From Calycina herbarum (Eukaryota > Ascomycota > Leotiomycetes > Helotiales > Pezizellaceae), in assembly GCA_001414485.1 (NCBI GenBank), contig LLEY01000049.1, forward strand, positions 124,001 to 188,000: a stretch of DNA of 64,000 bases. The letters are read 5' to 3'. A model generated the notes under the pieces. That model was not told the DNA's origin. It saw nothing but the letters and a program-made list of their open reading frames with translations, and searched no databases. Both the position numbers and the translations under genes were made by a program. Positions 10,870 to 24,400 of this stretch are shown piece by piece. The first letter of the stretch is position 1, and every line of letters starts with the position of its first letter.

Positions 10870-12239
10870 ATTTTTATTTTTTTTGAATTTCGGAGTTATC
10901 AAAAGTGCTGCTTTTTGATTTAGGGAGGGTTGAGAAGAGAGTTGATTCTAAAAGTTAAGCTGTGGGAAGGCTCCTTATATACGGAAGAAGTGAAAACGTA
11001 GGATTTATTGCAGGTCGTGTAGGGCATGCCATGCAATAAATCGTTCAGTCGAAATATCATTCTGCAGGGGGTTCGATTTCTTGATAGGCTGGTATCGTAG
11101 TTCGGTGAACAAAAATGGTTGATGATTAGCTATGTATTGTTGTCAAAGTCTTGGAAAATTCGGGAGGACCTGAATGCAATCGCGTTGGGGTTGCTTTCCA
11201 CCTGCACCTACAGGGTTGGCTTACATGCACAAACCCGCATCCAATGGCACTCATTTTTGCGTATGGATCGTTAGAGGTGTGGAGGGATGTTATCCTGCGT
11301 TCGAGCAGTCTACATCGCACCCTCTTTTCTTGGTCCAACTTCGGTTCTGAAAAAATGGGGGGGGGGGATGGCCCGAAGAGGGTTGACGGTGCCTCTACTT
11401 TGCTTCCAGCCTAATGTGTTTCGTCGAGTCGTCCAATTTCGCCGATTGGGGAATAGCATCATTGCGTAAACCTCTATACTTCGTCCCAGGCGTAACAGTC
11501 CATAACGGGGCCTCCTAAATAAACCCTGCTTTGTTGGGTCCCGTTATGGACTGTTGCACCTAGGACGAAGTAATTATAATCTGATTGGTGGTGACGAGGC
11601 TCATACGCCCGCGCCCGAGTAAGCAGATGACATGCAGGATACACGCCAACAATCAACCAACCATTATCTGACCTCGCTTTCGTCGACAACGTTTACATGG
11701 TAAGAATGAAAGACAAAATGTTGGAAAGATAATACATTGCGACATACTCATACTACTCCCTTCCGTACCATAGCACGGCTGCGCGCTCTGCCCTTCAACC
11801 CCATCCTGGCAGACAGGGCCAACTCTCCCCTCCCTCCCTCTCCATGTCAGCATGCACTCCATCCACCACTTCACACTCCCACCAAACGAAGCGAGAAAGT
11901 AACGAGACTCCCCAAAAAGCAGCGCTAACAAGAACCTCAAAAATGATCATACTCCCACCCCAAAGCGAAAACAGATATATATATCCTATGCCATTGCTAT
12001 GCATGCATAAAAGAAAGCCGCCACCCTTCCTCCACACGCCCACGCGCGAGCCCGAGCGACATGAAGATGCTGATGATAGAAGAAGAAAAAAAGAAGAAGC
12101 TGAATACCTATTCATCTCCCCAGCTATCATATCATATCACTTCCCCATTTCCCATCACATCCCCCACCATTCCACCATCCTAGTACCATATTCACAGTTT
12201 TCCATCCACCCTTCCCCATCCACGAATTACTTCCCCAAA
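10870..12239. other. Intergenic, 3' side of MOT1
   Basis: No supported gene. Contains a G9 run at about 11358 and the 94-bp foldback element at 11478-11571. Several frames of 60-110 codons exist on both strands but overlap one another and have no conserved texture. The last few hundred bases are presumably the MOT1 3' untranslated region. Confidence 0.4.
11478..11571. mobile_element. Short foldback/MITE-like element, 94 bp
   Basis: The 35-bp arms 11478-11512 (ACTTCGTCCCAGG onward) and 11537-11571 are inverted repeats with four differences, separated by 24 bp. Each of the four differences is a transition (C/T or G/A), which is what RIP or deamination would produce on one arm. One more base pairs outside each arm, giving TACTTCG...CGAAGTA, so TA dinucleotides abut both ends as for Tc1/mariner-type insertion. 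There is no coding capacity. It could also be transcribed as a long hairpin. Confidence 0.65.
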
Positions 12240-15200
12240 CTACTGCTGCATAGTCTTCAAGAAACCCCCCAAATCAAAACTCTCCTCATACTGCTTATCA
12301 TCCCACAGCTCGCCCAAATCATCAAGCCACCCCTTCTTCCCCTTCTCCCTAACTTCTCCCGTGGCATCAACCATATCCTCTTCTCTCTCTTCCCCACCCG
12401 CATTCGCACCAGAGGAACCAGGGATATCAGCTGTGTCGCCTAGATTGAAGAGGTCGAGGATTTGATCTGTTTCCATGGTTCCCAGACCGGCGTTTTGTTG
12501 GTTGACTACTGTGGAGGCGACGTCGATTTTGAAGCGTTGGAGTCTGTGAAGAAGTTAGTGATACGATACTAGGAAAAGGGGAAAGGTAGAGAGGGGAAGG
12601 GGGGATGAACGGGGAGAGGGGGATACATACGACATAATCTTCTCCTCCAACGTCCCCCGAGTAATCAACCGATAAACATTAACCACCTTTTTCTGTCCAA
12701 TTCGATGCGCCCGATCCATAGCCTGCAAATCCTTCTGCGGATTCCAATCATGTTCCACGAAGATAACCGTATCGGCACCCGTAAGATTCAATCCCAAACC
12801 ACCAACAGAGGTAGTAAGAAGAAGACAATCATAAGAGGGATCGGAATTGAATTTGTTGACTATATCTTGGCGTTTGGAAGCATCGACCGAACCATCCATG
12901 CGGAGGTATTGGACGGAGGGTAACATCTTTTTCAACACGTCGTTTTGAACCATGTCGAGCATTTCTTTCATTTGACAGAAGATGAGGGCACGGTGGGGTG
13001 AGACGTATGAAGTTTCCAAATCCCCCTCAGCAGAAGGTTCAGTGCCTATTCCACAGTCCACAAGGAGATCGCGGAGGGCAGTAAGTTTCGGCGCATGAAC
13101 TGGGTCATTGAGAGAGGTGCCTTGTTTAGCGAGGAGGCGTTGCGTAGCATCATACTGCTTATGCCCCTCCTTCATAACCAACGCCGGAGAATTGCAAAGT
13201 TTCCGCATATATTGAAGAGCCTGGAAAATATGTTGTTTCGCCTCTTTATCGCCCGTAGAAGCCTTCTCAGCAAGTGTCTTGCCTTCCTTCTTAGTGAAGT
13301 CGTCGAAGAGTTTCTTTTGGAGGTCGCTGAGGTCGCAGTAGTAGTTCTGAAGGATCTTAGGTGGGAGATCGTCGAGGACTTCTTCTTTGAGACGGCGGAG
13401 GAGGAAGGGGAGGACTTGTTTGTGGAGGGCTTCGATTGCGAGGGCGCCGGCTTCTTGTTCTTTGGAGGAGGACTTGCTGAAACGGCTTGCGGCGATGGGT
13501 TTTGCGAAGCGGTCGAGGAAGACTTTTTCTGCTCCTAGGAAACCGGGCATGAGAAAGTCGAAGAGTGACCAGAGTTCCAGGACATTGTTTTGGATTGGTG
13601 TTCCGGAGAGGATAAGTCGGTGGTTACTTAGAAGCTGCTTAACTGCAATGGTAACCTTTGCTCGAGGATTTTTGATCAAATGACCCTCGTCAAGTACCAA
13701 GTAGTTCCAGTTGAGAGGAGTAAGAACTTCAGCATCATTACGACAAATATCATAAGAGGTTATGACGATATCTGTTTTGTAAAGCTGTTCTCGTAATCGA
13801 GCTCGGTCGGCTGGTGGTCCAACGTATGCTGTGCATGTTAGGAAAGGTGCATATGTATTGATTTCCTGCTGCCAATGACCCGACAGCGTTGGAGGACAGA
13901 CGATAAGCGAGGGCATGCGTCGAGCGTCAGGTGATCCCGTTTTAGCGAACTCCTCAGCTCTCAGATGATGGTCGCTAGCGACAATGCATAGTGTCTGCAG
14001 AGTTTTGCCAAGACCCATGTCATCGCAAAGAATACCGTGGAGATGATATTTGTTGAGGAAATTGAGCCAATTGACACCTTCTTGTTGGTATGATCGAAGT
14101 TCGGCTTTGATCGCGACCGGAATAGCAAATGGCTCGACTTTGTGAGGGTCCAACAATTGAGCAATAAATGTTCTCTCGCGATCACGACCTTTCAAGAGTT
14201 CTTCGGACAATCCAGGAGGATCTGGAATACCCGCCTCAAGTGGTACGAGTTTGACTAAAGTTGCAAACGTGGTTGTCGCAATCAGTCGAACATCATTATC
14301 AGAATCGCTCATACGACCAAGAACTGGAACGATAAGGAAAATAACATATGGTAGAATACCATCTCCCATAACACTGATCAAATGATAGACAGCTTCGATG
14401 GCACCTTGACGGAAGTTGAGATCGACTGGGTTGCTGATGGATGGTAGGACGTTCTCGACCAACATCGTCATACCTTCCACAGTAATCACGGAACATACTG
14501 TAGCCAGACACTTTGCAGCCATATATCTGAAAACGGATAGTTCCGCATGAAGTGCCTTGATGACCAGGGGTAGCAGTTGGACGACGAAAGGATGCAAGTC
14601 CTTGTGCAAAGTTGGTGTCAAGGCACGAAGAACAGACATCGAATCGATGGCTGATTGACCAAGTTCCTTTTCTGGATCCTTGGTGTCGGGCGGTAAAGGT
14701 CCAGAAAATGAGTATTGGAGAGGTCCTTCGATGATATCTCTCAAAGTTGGCACCTTGGTAAATAATTCAGCACCAAAGATCTGAGATAATTGTTCAAGAG
14801 CCTCTTTGGCACCTCGTCGAACAATCCGTGCTGCCTTCTGCTCTCTTGCAAACTTGGCAGCATCAGGATGATCTTTACGATCTTCTTCTTTGCGAAGTGT
14901 CTGTATATTGTTGGTAAATGCAGCGTTGGGTGAGAATTCTGGCGTTTCTGAAGTTTCTTGACAACTGAATTTTGCCAGATTGCCGACAACCTTCTGTGCG
15001 GGCATCCCACGACCACCATCGGTGAACAATTCCACAAGTCTAGCAATTGACCCTGCAGAACGTTGTTGCAACTCGATATTTTCTTCCTTCTTGACGCTGT
15101 CCATCATGCCCTTGATAATATGTGTTGGTTTCTTTGGCGAAAATTTCATGGCAACCAATGCGCTGGCCGCCGCTGCCTTAATGCGGACATCTCGTTGTTC

Positions 15201-18152
15201 CTTGATCGATTTGGCGTTTTCAATAACAGTGAGAACGCTTTCTCGTACTTCGGTCAATTGCTGTGTTGCAATTAATCGTTGACCTGGAGCGAGATTTCTC
15301 TTTAGCCGATCAAAATCATCACCAACACATTTATCTGCAATTTGTATAGAGAATGCATCGGGGCCAGCTTCTGGTTCTCCTTGAACGACAACTGCAAGAG
15401 TAGGTAATCGCCCTTGGGAAACCTTGCCAATATCTCGGAACGTGTTGAATAATTGGATGCATTGAGCACGGACTAGCTGTGTGTAGCTCACTAGATCTCG
15501 ATAATGTAACGGTCGTTCTGATTCGATAATCTTGACCAGGGATTCGACGAATCGTTTTGGTTGATCCTTGGATATGCAGTTCCTTGCATATTCATCCACG
15601 ATCAGGGATGCAGCCAGTTGTGTTGATGAGAAGGCCGAGCTTAATGCAGGTATAATACTACCGTCATAAGCCTCGAGAGAATTAGAGGGAACAAGAGACA
15701 TGATGAGACCCATTGCTTTTGCTGCAGAAATGCGAGATCTGATCAGAATATCCATTCCAACCAAATCGACATCTCCTTGCATCATGTGACCATCTACATC
15801 ATGAGACGCAGAGGTTGGGACAGGTTCAACGAATTTGGTAGATTTCCGTCTCTGTTTCTTTGGAGGTGGGGGTTGTGGACTAGATGGCGAGGGCTGCCGT
15901 GCAGCGACGGGAACAACGCCGCTTGGCATGGTATATGTACTGCCAGATGGCTTTTGGAAGAGTGTTGCGTTCATCGGTAGAGGATGGCGTGAAACACCAA
16001 TAGGGTGGAGGGTTAATTGCATGAGAGGATCGACATGTGCTGAGAATTGTTCTGCCAGCTCTTCGGGATTCGTTGAAAGATAAGTGACCAAAGACTTCCA
16101 GACCTGCAACGATAGGTTCAAGGTATCTGGATTTCTTTCCACCAGGATATTTTGGAATATGAGTCGAAGAATTTTGCCATTGAGCCAGTCTCGTGTGCCA
16201 TCTCCCTCGATATCAACGAATGTGAGCAGAGCTCGCAATACTGCCGATCGAACAGATGTGATTGTATGGCGCAAGAATGGGTATAATCGAGGTACTAAAA
16301 GAGCAAAGGATTGTTCTGGGTCTCTCGCCGCATTCTTCTTCATGGCCTCTAAAACTTCAGGAAAGCTGCAGAGTTTCGCCAAAAGATCCATGATCTGGCC
16401 CGTACTTGCGCTGAGATCATCGCCCAAATTAGAAAGACATTCCCAGACGATATTAATAAGGCCGTCGAGAGCTTCAGGGCGTAGATTGACGAATTCTTTG
16501 GCAATCGGGATGAGTGTGGCGGCACTGACTGAGCGTACATCGTCATCGAAATCTCCCAGGCCTTTCATAACAGCACGAATTACTCCATCGATAAGGTCGC
16601 TATCTCGGAGTAACAAATCGTTTCTGACTGCAACCAGATATCGCAATCCGATCATACCACCATGACACACAGCCCAAGCAGGTCTATCAATTCCAAGATC
16701 CTGTTGCATGACCATTCGATATAGAACTCGGTGGACTGCGTAAACACTAACAGGAGGTAGATGACTGAGAAGTGCTCCCAAAGTCTGACCAACCGTTTCT
16801 CGTATAGGGGCGACAACTGTGTCGGAAACGTAATCACCAAATCGATCGAGCATGAAAACACAGCATAGTCGGCAGGCAAGATCATCAAGCCAGCGCTGAT
16901 TGAGAGTATTGTTCTCTGCTCGGGATTTGCCTCGTATCCGGCCAGCACCGCCACCGTGACCTCGAACAATTTCTCGTAATCCCATTGCAGCTCCATGGCG
17001 AGTCTCCCACTGTGGGTCAAAGAGGTCAACCATCAAGAACTCACAAAGTCGTTCATAAGGCCATTCAACACCTTCAGCTTCCTCTTCGGTCTCCAACTCG
17101 GATTTGATGGGAAGCACAGGTCCTTTGAACTCGGAAACCACTTTTGAATCCTCGTCCACGTCTTCTGTTCTTTCCAGTGTGAAAAAGTCATTAACATCGC
17201 TCGCATTTGAGCCATCCATGATGTCCGACATTGCTGTGTCGGTATCGTTTGATCCAATGGTGCTGGAACGCCGATTAATTGACAAATCCACCAACCGGTT
17301 CTTGGCGCCAGCATTTTGGGCTTCGCGTTTTCTCTTTCGCTTCAGTTGGTTGAGCTGTCTCGCGCTCAAACCTGCCTCGTCAGCTGGGGTCGATGAATTT
17401 TTGGACTTCTTCACTTCAGGGCTATGACCATTTGAAGTGGGCGGGGGTGCCGGTCCACCGTTTGGCTTAATGTAGTCGATATCGGGATCTTCTTCAATGT
17501 ATTCTCCCAACAGACCAAGTCGACCCATCAAAGTCTTCTTCTGGTGAGATAGTCGCTGAGCAGGGTCCATCTGGGCCAAGTTGTAGTCGACTTCTTTGCC
17601 TCCTCCCCGTAACAGTTCCTTTCCATATTTGAGAATGGACACGAGGTCGAGGGTGTTGAGACTCAATTGGCCATTCGCAAGTGGAGTTTCATCCACAAGC
17701 TCTTCCTTCTTGATAAACCCATTTACGGGTTCTTCTTTCTTCGATTCGTTCTTGGTGAAGCCACCACCGGTGTTGGGGTCGTACTTTTCGGCATTATCGA
17801 CAATTCCACCCAAGGCTTTTGCGGCAGCGGTTCTCGTCTCCCACGTCTTATGTCGGAGATATGGGACGACCCGAGTAAGAAGGTTGAATAGTTCTTCAGG
17901 GCGAGCTTTCTGAACATCTGCCAGTTGTTGGGCGGCGGTATTTCTGATCAATGGTGTACTACCTGTCTCGAGGAGCCTGTTCCAAGGTTAGTATAGCATC
18001 TTTGGGGAGAACTCTGTCCTCGAATAAAGAGTCCAAGAGGGAGAACCCACGTGACAAGGCGATCTAATCTAAACACGTGATGTTAGCGAAGGGTTCCAGG
18101 ATCGCGCATGGTGGCTTGGCTTTTGGGGAGGAGAGGCTTACCTGGAAGCCAT
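12240..18152 (-). CDS. MOT1: TATA-binding-protein-associated Snf2 ATPase Mot1 (BTAF1 orthologue)
   Basis: Four exons: 18152-18142, 18068-18051, 17976-12631 and 12543-12240; 1892 residues, close to yeast Mot1 and human BTAF1. The two tiny 5' exons were placed because they restore the conserved start MASRLDRLVTLLETGSTPLI; introns of 73, 74 and 87 nt all have GT/AG ends. Mot1 binds TBP through N-terminal HEAT repeats and uses ATP to strip TBP from DNA. HEAT repeats fill about residues 1-1270. The Snf2 ATPase follows: DDMGLGKT near residue 1330, DEGH near 1440, LSGTPIQNN, then helicase C with TTSVGGLGLNLTGAD and QAMDRAHRIGQ. The acidic end METDQILDLFNLGD is typical of the family. The internal linker with KRKRKREAQ may be a nuclear signal. 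No broken motif was seen. Identification is secure; only the micro-exons are less certain. Confidence 0.96.
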
Positions 18153-20235
18153 CTTCTTTACGCGTCTTCCGCATTATCTGAAAGGAAGGTTGTGATTCAA
18201 AGACGTCAAACGCGATGCCATGAGAAGATTTAAATAGGCCAAAGAAAGGTTAGGTCAAGGAATTTGCGACATGAAGTGCACGCGGTTTACCTTTCTTTTG
18301 GTGTTGTGTTGGAAAGGTGAGAGTGAAGAAGGCCTTTTGTCTGGCTATCAAATCTGGCTTTGATGGTAAGTAATAGGAAGTGAGTTTGATGGGAAATGCC
18401 GAGGTCAGGCCGTCGTGATGGTGAGTCTTCTTTTTGTTTTGGGTGAGTCGAGGATGGGTGCCTGAATAGTGCCTCGTTTCTCGGGCCGAAAGGGGATTTG
18501 GCGGTCAAAAGGGTGATGGTTGGGTGGTTTGGGGCTGCAAGGGTTGGCAAGGGTTGGCAAAGGTGCGAGTCTCGGGGGGGACGGCTCCTCTTAAAGCAAC
18601 CTCTTCATATAGAAAAAAAAAGGAAGGGGCAATGCGGCCACGTGACGCTTATCCACTAGCGCGACCAACAACCCTTGTCGTTCTTGCCTCACTTGTTCAA
18701 AGGTTGACAGGGCGGGACTTCTCGTTCTTTCTCTTTCCCTTGCAACTGAAATTATTCACTCAAGCCGTCAACTCCAACTCCAACTCCAACTCCAACCTCA
18801 ACTCCAACACCAACATCAAATCAACACCAACAGGCGCGTACTCGATGCATCGCCCGCTTGCATGAATGTACGAGCAGAGGATAGTTGTTCCTTCCATCGC
18901 TTCACCATCACCATCACCATCACCTTCACCGCAGACCAAGTCTCCAGGATCGCGGCGCGGCGTGGAATGCATGCTTACAAGGTGTCATTCTGCTCTTAAG
19001 TTTCAAAGCAGCAAACACGCACCTTCGGTCGGGATTCAGGGTTCTTTGCCCAATGAAGATGATTTTGTCCATCCCCAGTTTTGGGGCTGCGGTGCTCACT
19101 TGGCCAGGCTGGACATCGGTCGGAATCTCGAATTACCACATGGAGCTTGAATGCACGAATATTCAGTGCTACGGTAGACCATGGATTGGTTTGGATCCCG
19201 AGATATCTCATCAAAAGCCGGCCTACACGTACCTTCTTTCCTTGCGGGGGGCTGAGGAAGGCTGGTTCGGCTGGTTCGGCTGGTTCGGCGAGGTTGTGAG
19301 AGAAGAGGCAGATGCTTGTATCAATATGATATGCTTCGCACTCATGCAACCCTCTCTACTTCTACCTGTCTACAGTACTTGTAGACGCGAGAACTGGTCA
19401 CGGCATGACGTAGCACGATGGTGCCTAGACCATTTTATCCCCTTGTTAACCCCTTATTATCCCCTTTTTATACACTCGTTGAGCCGCCGAAGTCACCCGG
19501 CAAACCAAACTGTTTGCCTTGAAGGTTGAAGGACGAAAAGGGAGGACCATGGACAAGGCTGTCAAAAAAGTCGAATCTCGAGTCCTGACTAACTACCGAG
19601 AATCCGTAATTCTGTAGCCGCGTGACAAGATTGAGGTTATTGTATTCAGCTGCCTGCGTCATGGTTTCATATAGGCCTCGGAATCTTAGCCAACTACTAA
19701 ATATGAATAATGGCCTCCGTCAGCCAGTACGAGGTAGGTACTAGTAGTAGGTTGAGATGAGATGGTAAAGGACAGATCTGTCTCGGATTCATTTGCAAAC
19801 CTCCCAGGTGGTGACTAGTTGCTCCTCACATTGACTCCTTTTCTCCAAATTCCAGTCATTCATTCATTTTATTTCTCTTCCGAGCATCCCTATGATCCTA
19901 TGATACTATTCCCAAGGGGACGTCAGACCAACCAAAAAGATTACCTCGGATGGCAGTCGCCTTGTCGTCTAGGCTTAAACAGAGGTGGCTTAAACACTAG
20001 CGCGGCACTCCACTCCACATCCCGACTCTCACTTGACATCGCATTGCCCAAACGACAGCCACGAATGCCAGAAGGGACTCCAGAGAATCCTCCGTCACTC
20101 AACCTCCCACGCTCCATATATTGCCATTTTCTCCTCCGAAATCCCCGCTCGACGCGCCTTTTCCCTCCCCCTTCAATGCGGTGACCAGAAACCTCCGAGC
20201 CCTAGCTTTCCTCCCCTCGCCGTCGCCACGGCATC
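18153..20235. other. Divergent promoter region between MOT1 and the kinase gene
   Basis: About 2.1 kb shared by two divergently transcribed conserved genes. No gene is supported; the longest frames run through simple repeats. Visible simple repeats are a hexanucleotide array of CAACTC type at about 18770-18815, a CACCAT array at about 18900-18930, and three copies of GGCTGGTTC at about 19260-19290. CT- and CA-rich sequence just upstream of 20236 fits the 5' leader of the kinase gene. Confidence 0.5.
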
Positions 20236-23200
20236 ATGGCCTACAATTCCTCGATGTCTGCGACGGCACACCGTCCCGCTGTCTTTGGAGGTCCAGTTCC
20301 CATGGCAGATCCCGCAGCTCCGGCTGGCACATTTGCGCCCGGAACCAAGATCCAAGTGGGAAGTCATAAGGTGGTCATCCAGAAATACTTTTCCGAAGGT
20401 GGTTTCGCCCACGTCTACCTGGTCAAGATGCCCAAGCCGATCGATGGGACCGACATTGCCGTCCTCAAACGAGTTGCCGTACCTGATAAAGAGAACCTGG
20501 CGAATATGCGAACCGAGGTGGAGACGATGAAGAAGTTAAAGGGCCACAGACCGATTGTCACATATTACGATTCGCATGCTTCGCAGTTAAAAGGCGGGGG
20601 ATACGAGGTGTTTCTGCTGATGGAGTTTTGCAATGGCGGGGGTCTGATTGATTTTATGAATACCCGGCTACAAAACCGACTGACGGAACCCGAAATTCTA
20701 AAGATATTTTCCGACGTGGCAGAAGGAGTAGCGTGTATGCACTACCTCAAGCCTCCGTTATTACATCGAGATCTCAAGGTGGAAAATGTTCTTATTACTT
20801 CCACCGGGAGCTCGAAACGGTTCAAGCTCTGCGATTTTGGATCGACCGCTCCTCCCAGACCCGCGGCGGCCACGGCAGCGGAATGCAGACTGATCGAAGA
20901 CGATGTACAAAAACATACCACGCTCCAGTACAGAAGCCCGGAAATGATTGATGTGTATCGAAAACTCCCGATTGATGAAAAATCCGATATATGGGCTTTG
21001 GGTGTTCTTTTGTATAAGCTGTGCTATTACACAACACCTTTTGAGGCACAAGGGCAACTTGCAATTTTAAACGCAAGCTTTAAGTTTCCGCATTATCCTC
21101 CATTTTCAGACAAGCTGAAGAAGCTCATAGGTAGGCACAAAATCTTGGTTCAGGCAAGTATATGAAACTAACAATCTAAGCTTCCATGTTAAAGGAAAAT
21201 CCCAAATCACGACCCAATATTTATCAAGCTTTACGTGAAGCTTGTTTAATGCAGGGTTTCGAGCCACCCATCCAAGATGTATGTAAATTCTATGCCAATA
21301 AGGCTACAAAGCTCATGATAGTAGATTTATGCCACGAGAACCCGATCGGAATCACGGCGCAATCAGCAATTACCATCGCCAACAGCAGATGTAGTATCAC
21401 CTCCGGTTGTAGGGGTCGTATTTTCACCACCGCCAGCGCAACAGCAAGTAATTCCTGAGGTCGTACCGATGAGAAGAGGTCGACCAACGGCCAATTCACA
21501 AAGCCACACTCCAGTACCTAGTCCATCTCCGATGAGAGGTACAACGAGTGATCCATTTGCGGCCTTGGATGCTAAGACACCTCTGGCAAACGAGGATGAG
21601 ATTTCAAATCGATTCCCAAGCTTAGATCAATTCTCTTTGCTCCATGATGGTGGAAAGTTCGATTTCGAATCAAGCTCTCCTCCTAAATCTGGCCATACTC
21701 GTAACATCAGCCAGAAAGTGACCGAAAAACTGGCCGATGATGCATTTGCAACAACTGCGCAACCCAAAGTTTCAGCACCTGCTCAAGCCCCAAAGGCACC
21801 CGCCAGTTCAGTTTCTCGTGCGCAGAAAATCATATCAAGCAACCCAGAGTTGCAATATGTGGCCGCGGCTGCACCTGCACCAAATATAGTCTATCAACCT
21901 ACCCCAACCCGTCCCCTTCCACAAAATTCATATGTTTCCACAGGCACCATGACAACCCCTCCTCTTGGTGGCCAGCCAGCTTCCAAACTTGCTCCTTCGC
22001 CCGCATATCGCTTCCCTTCGACTTCTGATCATCATCGATCAGCTAGTGTCCCGAGAAATCAAGAAACGACGCCAAAACCGCCGCCACAATACTTACAAGC
22101 AAATGAACCTCAACTCCAAACTACCACTATTCCACGAGGCCATTCAAGAAATGCCTCTTCGTCTCGGCCATCACTGGAAAGTGGAAGGCCAAGTTTTGAT
22201 CAAACCGATCCGATAGCTAGAACAAAGTCTAGCAATTCTCGACCTCGACCCGCGAGCACGTATCTAGAATCGAATATGGATTATTTGAGAGAAAAGGAAT
22301 CAACTGGTAGACCATCAATGGAAAAGCGACCATCATATCCTAAGCTTGGAGGGGAAAATGCCGTTGCCGATTTAAGCGATGAAGAGACCAACATCGCATC
22401 GAATGTGGATTTTCTCAAGACTATGGAAGATAATGAAGCGGCAAAGAAAGATAGAAGACGAAGCAGTGGAGCCACGACAAAGTCGAAAAGGACCAGCCTT
22501 CCGTCTTTATCTGGAACGAAAAATCTTCTTGCTGGCAAATTCGGAGATGCATTCAAGCGTTTTGAAAGTAACGCCAATGTACCTCCAGGACCAAGGACCC
22601 CAAGTCCTTTGCATGATTTGGAACGAAGGGATCTTACACCCATCGCAGGATCCGAAGCCACTGATGGACGAAGTGATGATGGATACGCCATTGACGATAG
22701 CATGGAAGGCATGGCACCCGAACAGAGACGAGAAATCGAACGCCGAAGACTCTCTATGGAAGAACGACGAGTCGCCAACGCCGCAGCCGAATACCGGAAG
22801 AAGCTCAATGAACGAGGACCCTCTACCGCGCCGAAGAGTATTGGTGGTATGTCACGTGCTGCGAGTATCCAGAATAAGGTTAAGAATCTTTTGGACGAGA
22901 ATCAACAGTCTTCGAGTCCTAAGAAGACTGCAGAGGGGTATGGACGGTTTACGGATAGTGGTGCTATCTCGCCCAAAAAATTCGAACCCATCCCATCCTC
23001 TTCTAGCAACCCTTATGGTCGACCTCCTGTTTCGAGAAAGCCCGTCGTCGGCCCAACGCCCATACATCCGCGCACCATACCGATGACCAACGAACCACCG
23101 AGTTATAACAAGACCCTTCCACAATCACCGATGATGATTCCCGCTACATCTTCGAAAACTGGTGTTCCGAGACCGAATGCCCCGCCTAAACCGATGCATT

Positions 23201-23463
23201 TAAACAGCATTAGCACAGGTCCCAGATCTGGGGATGGCCAATTATCCATGTCCCCGCCAAAGCAGAGCAGTCTTCCGAATCCACGCCCCGGGAAGATTCA
23301 GCCGCATCCGGATATGAGCCCTCAACAAAAGGAAGATTATGTTAGGGATTTTAGTAAGAGGTTCCCTAGTTTGAGTGGAATTGAGATGGTGGAGAGGGAG
23401 ATTGAAGGGGATAGGCGGGGGAGTGTGGAGAGGGAGAGAGGGACCAGGACGAAGGAGGTTTGA
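20236..23463 (+). CDS. Ark1/Prk1 (AAK1/GAK)-family Ser/Thr protein kinase
   Basis: Three exons, 20236-21130, 21181-21278 and 21325-23463, give 1043 residues. Introns of 50 and 46 nt are fixed by family continuity (KKLIASMLKENPKSRP and PPIQDIYATR across the joins). The kinase domain covers about residues 45-330: glycine loop YFSEGGFAHVYLV (51-63), Lys78, catalytic HRDLK (177-181) and DFG at 200-202. HRDLKVEN and DFGS are usual in the NAK family. In yeast these kinases phosphorylate endocytic coat proteins such as Pan1 and Sla1 to end actin-patch assembly. The C-terminal 700 residues are disordered and Pro/Ser-rich, as in the family, and end in a conserved-looking DYVRDFSKRFPSLSGIEMVE block that may bind partners (inference). 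It sits head to head with MOT1. Confidence 0.93.
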
Positions 23464-24400
23464 GGTCGTACTCTAGTTCCTGGAGTTGCATGCTTTGGCG
23501 GGGTAGAGGGGGGGAGGGAGGAGGGAAGCGAAGGGGGTGTGTGGAAGGGGAAATGGTAGATAAAAATTGGTGGCGGTTTCCATCGTAGAGCATGAAGTTG
23601 ATAGAATGGGGATTATTGTGGTTGGGGAAGCCATCATTGGGAGCATGCATGGAGTTTGTATATAGATGGGTCCTGGATGAATGCAAGAGAAAAAGAGACG
23701 ATTGATTCATGGGAATTATATTACAGATACAGATATTAGACTTCATTTTTCCTGGGCGACGATTGATGTTTTCGTTATGCATGGGGTTTAAACGTTATGG
23801 TGTGATGAAATAACTTTTGGTTGAGGGGGAGGAATAGAGTGGATTTGATGTGGAATTGTGTGAAGGAAGGTGTTTACTTAGATGAGGTTTGTATGGTAAG
23901 ATTGAGAGCCGAGACATTTCGTTTGACACAGGTGACATGGATACTGACACTTATGTAGTACCCAGGGCCCTCTTCACTCTTCTCTTGCAATTCTATACAG
24001 ACTTCTCAGGAGGCACGATTTACTAACACAATCAAATAATATCTTTCCAACTTGTACGTATAACTGACACCGGGCCTCTAGATACTTCAATCGCTAACAA
24101 GTACCTTCTCTTTGAAACTCCTTTATCGACATAGTATATTTTAATTATATATACTAGTCCCTACCTCTTAGTTAAACCTACTAAGAGCCTAAAGCGACTA
24201 GAGTTAACCTATAAGAAAGAAGCTTCTTCTCCTATTTGCAGACCTCGCATTTATAATATTTTGAGAATCTTGCTCCCAGAACCAGACCCCAAACGACGAA
24301 ATACCTGGAGCGAAAACATACTCGTAGCAACCGAGACTCCTCCCTCCTCGCATTCTCATCTCAAGCCCCTCAACCCACAACCCCAAAAGGGGGTTCCAGC
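23464..24400. other. Intergenic, kinase 3' region and AT-rich repeat debris
   Basis: No supported gene. The sequence at about 24110-24230 is rich in TA, CTA and TAG steps like the RIP-affected DNA near 56 kb, so it is probably old repeat debris. It directly precedes the Gag-like pseudogene. Confidence 0.4.

Noticed and set aside
12555..17951. MOT1 as a single unspliced gene
   Set aside because: An unspliced model lacks the conserved MASRLDRLVTLLETGSTP start and the acidic METDQILDLFNLGD end; both are recovered by short introns with proper ends.
18760..19530. Long overlapping frames on both strands between MOT1 and the kinase gene
   Set aside because: They run through CAACTC, CACCAT and GGCTGGTTC simple repeats, which keep several frames open at once.
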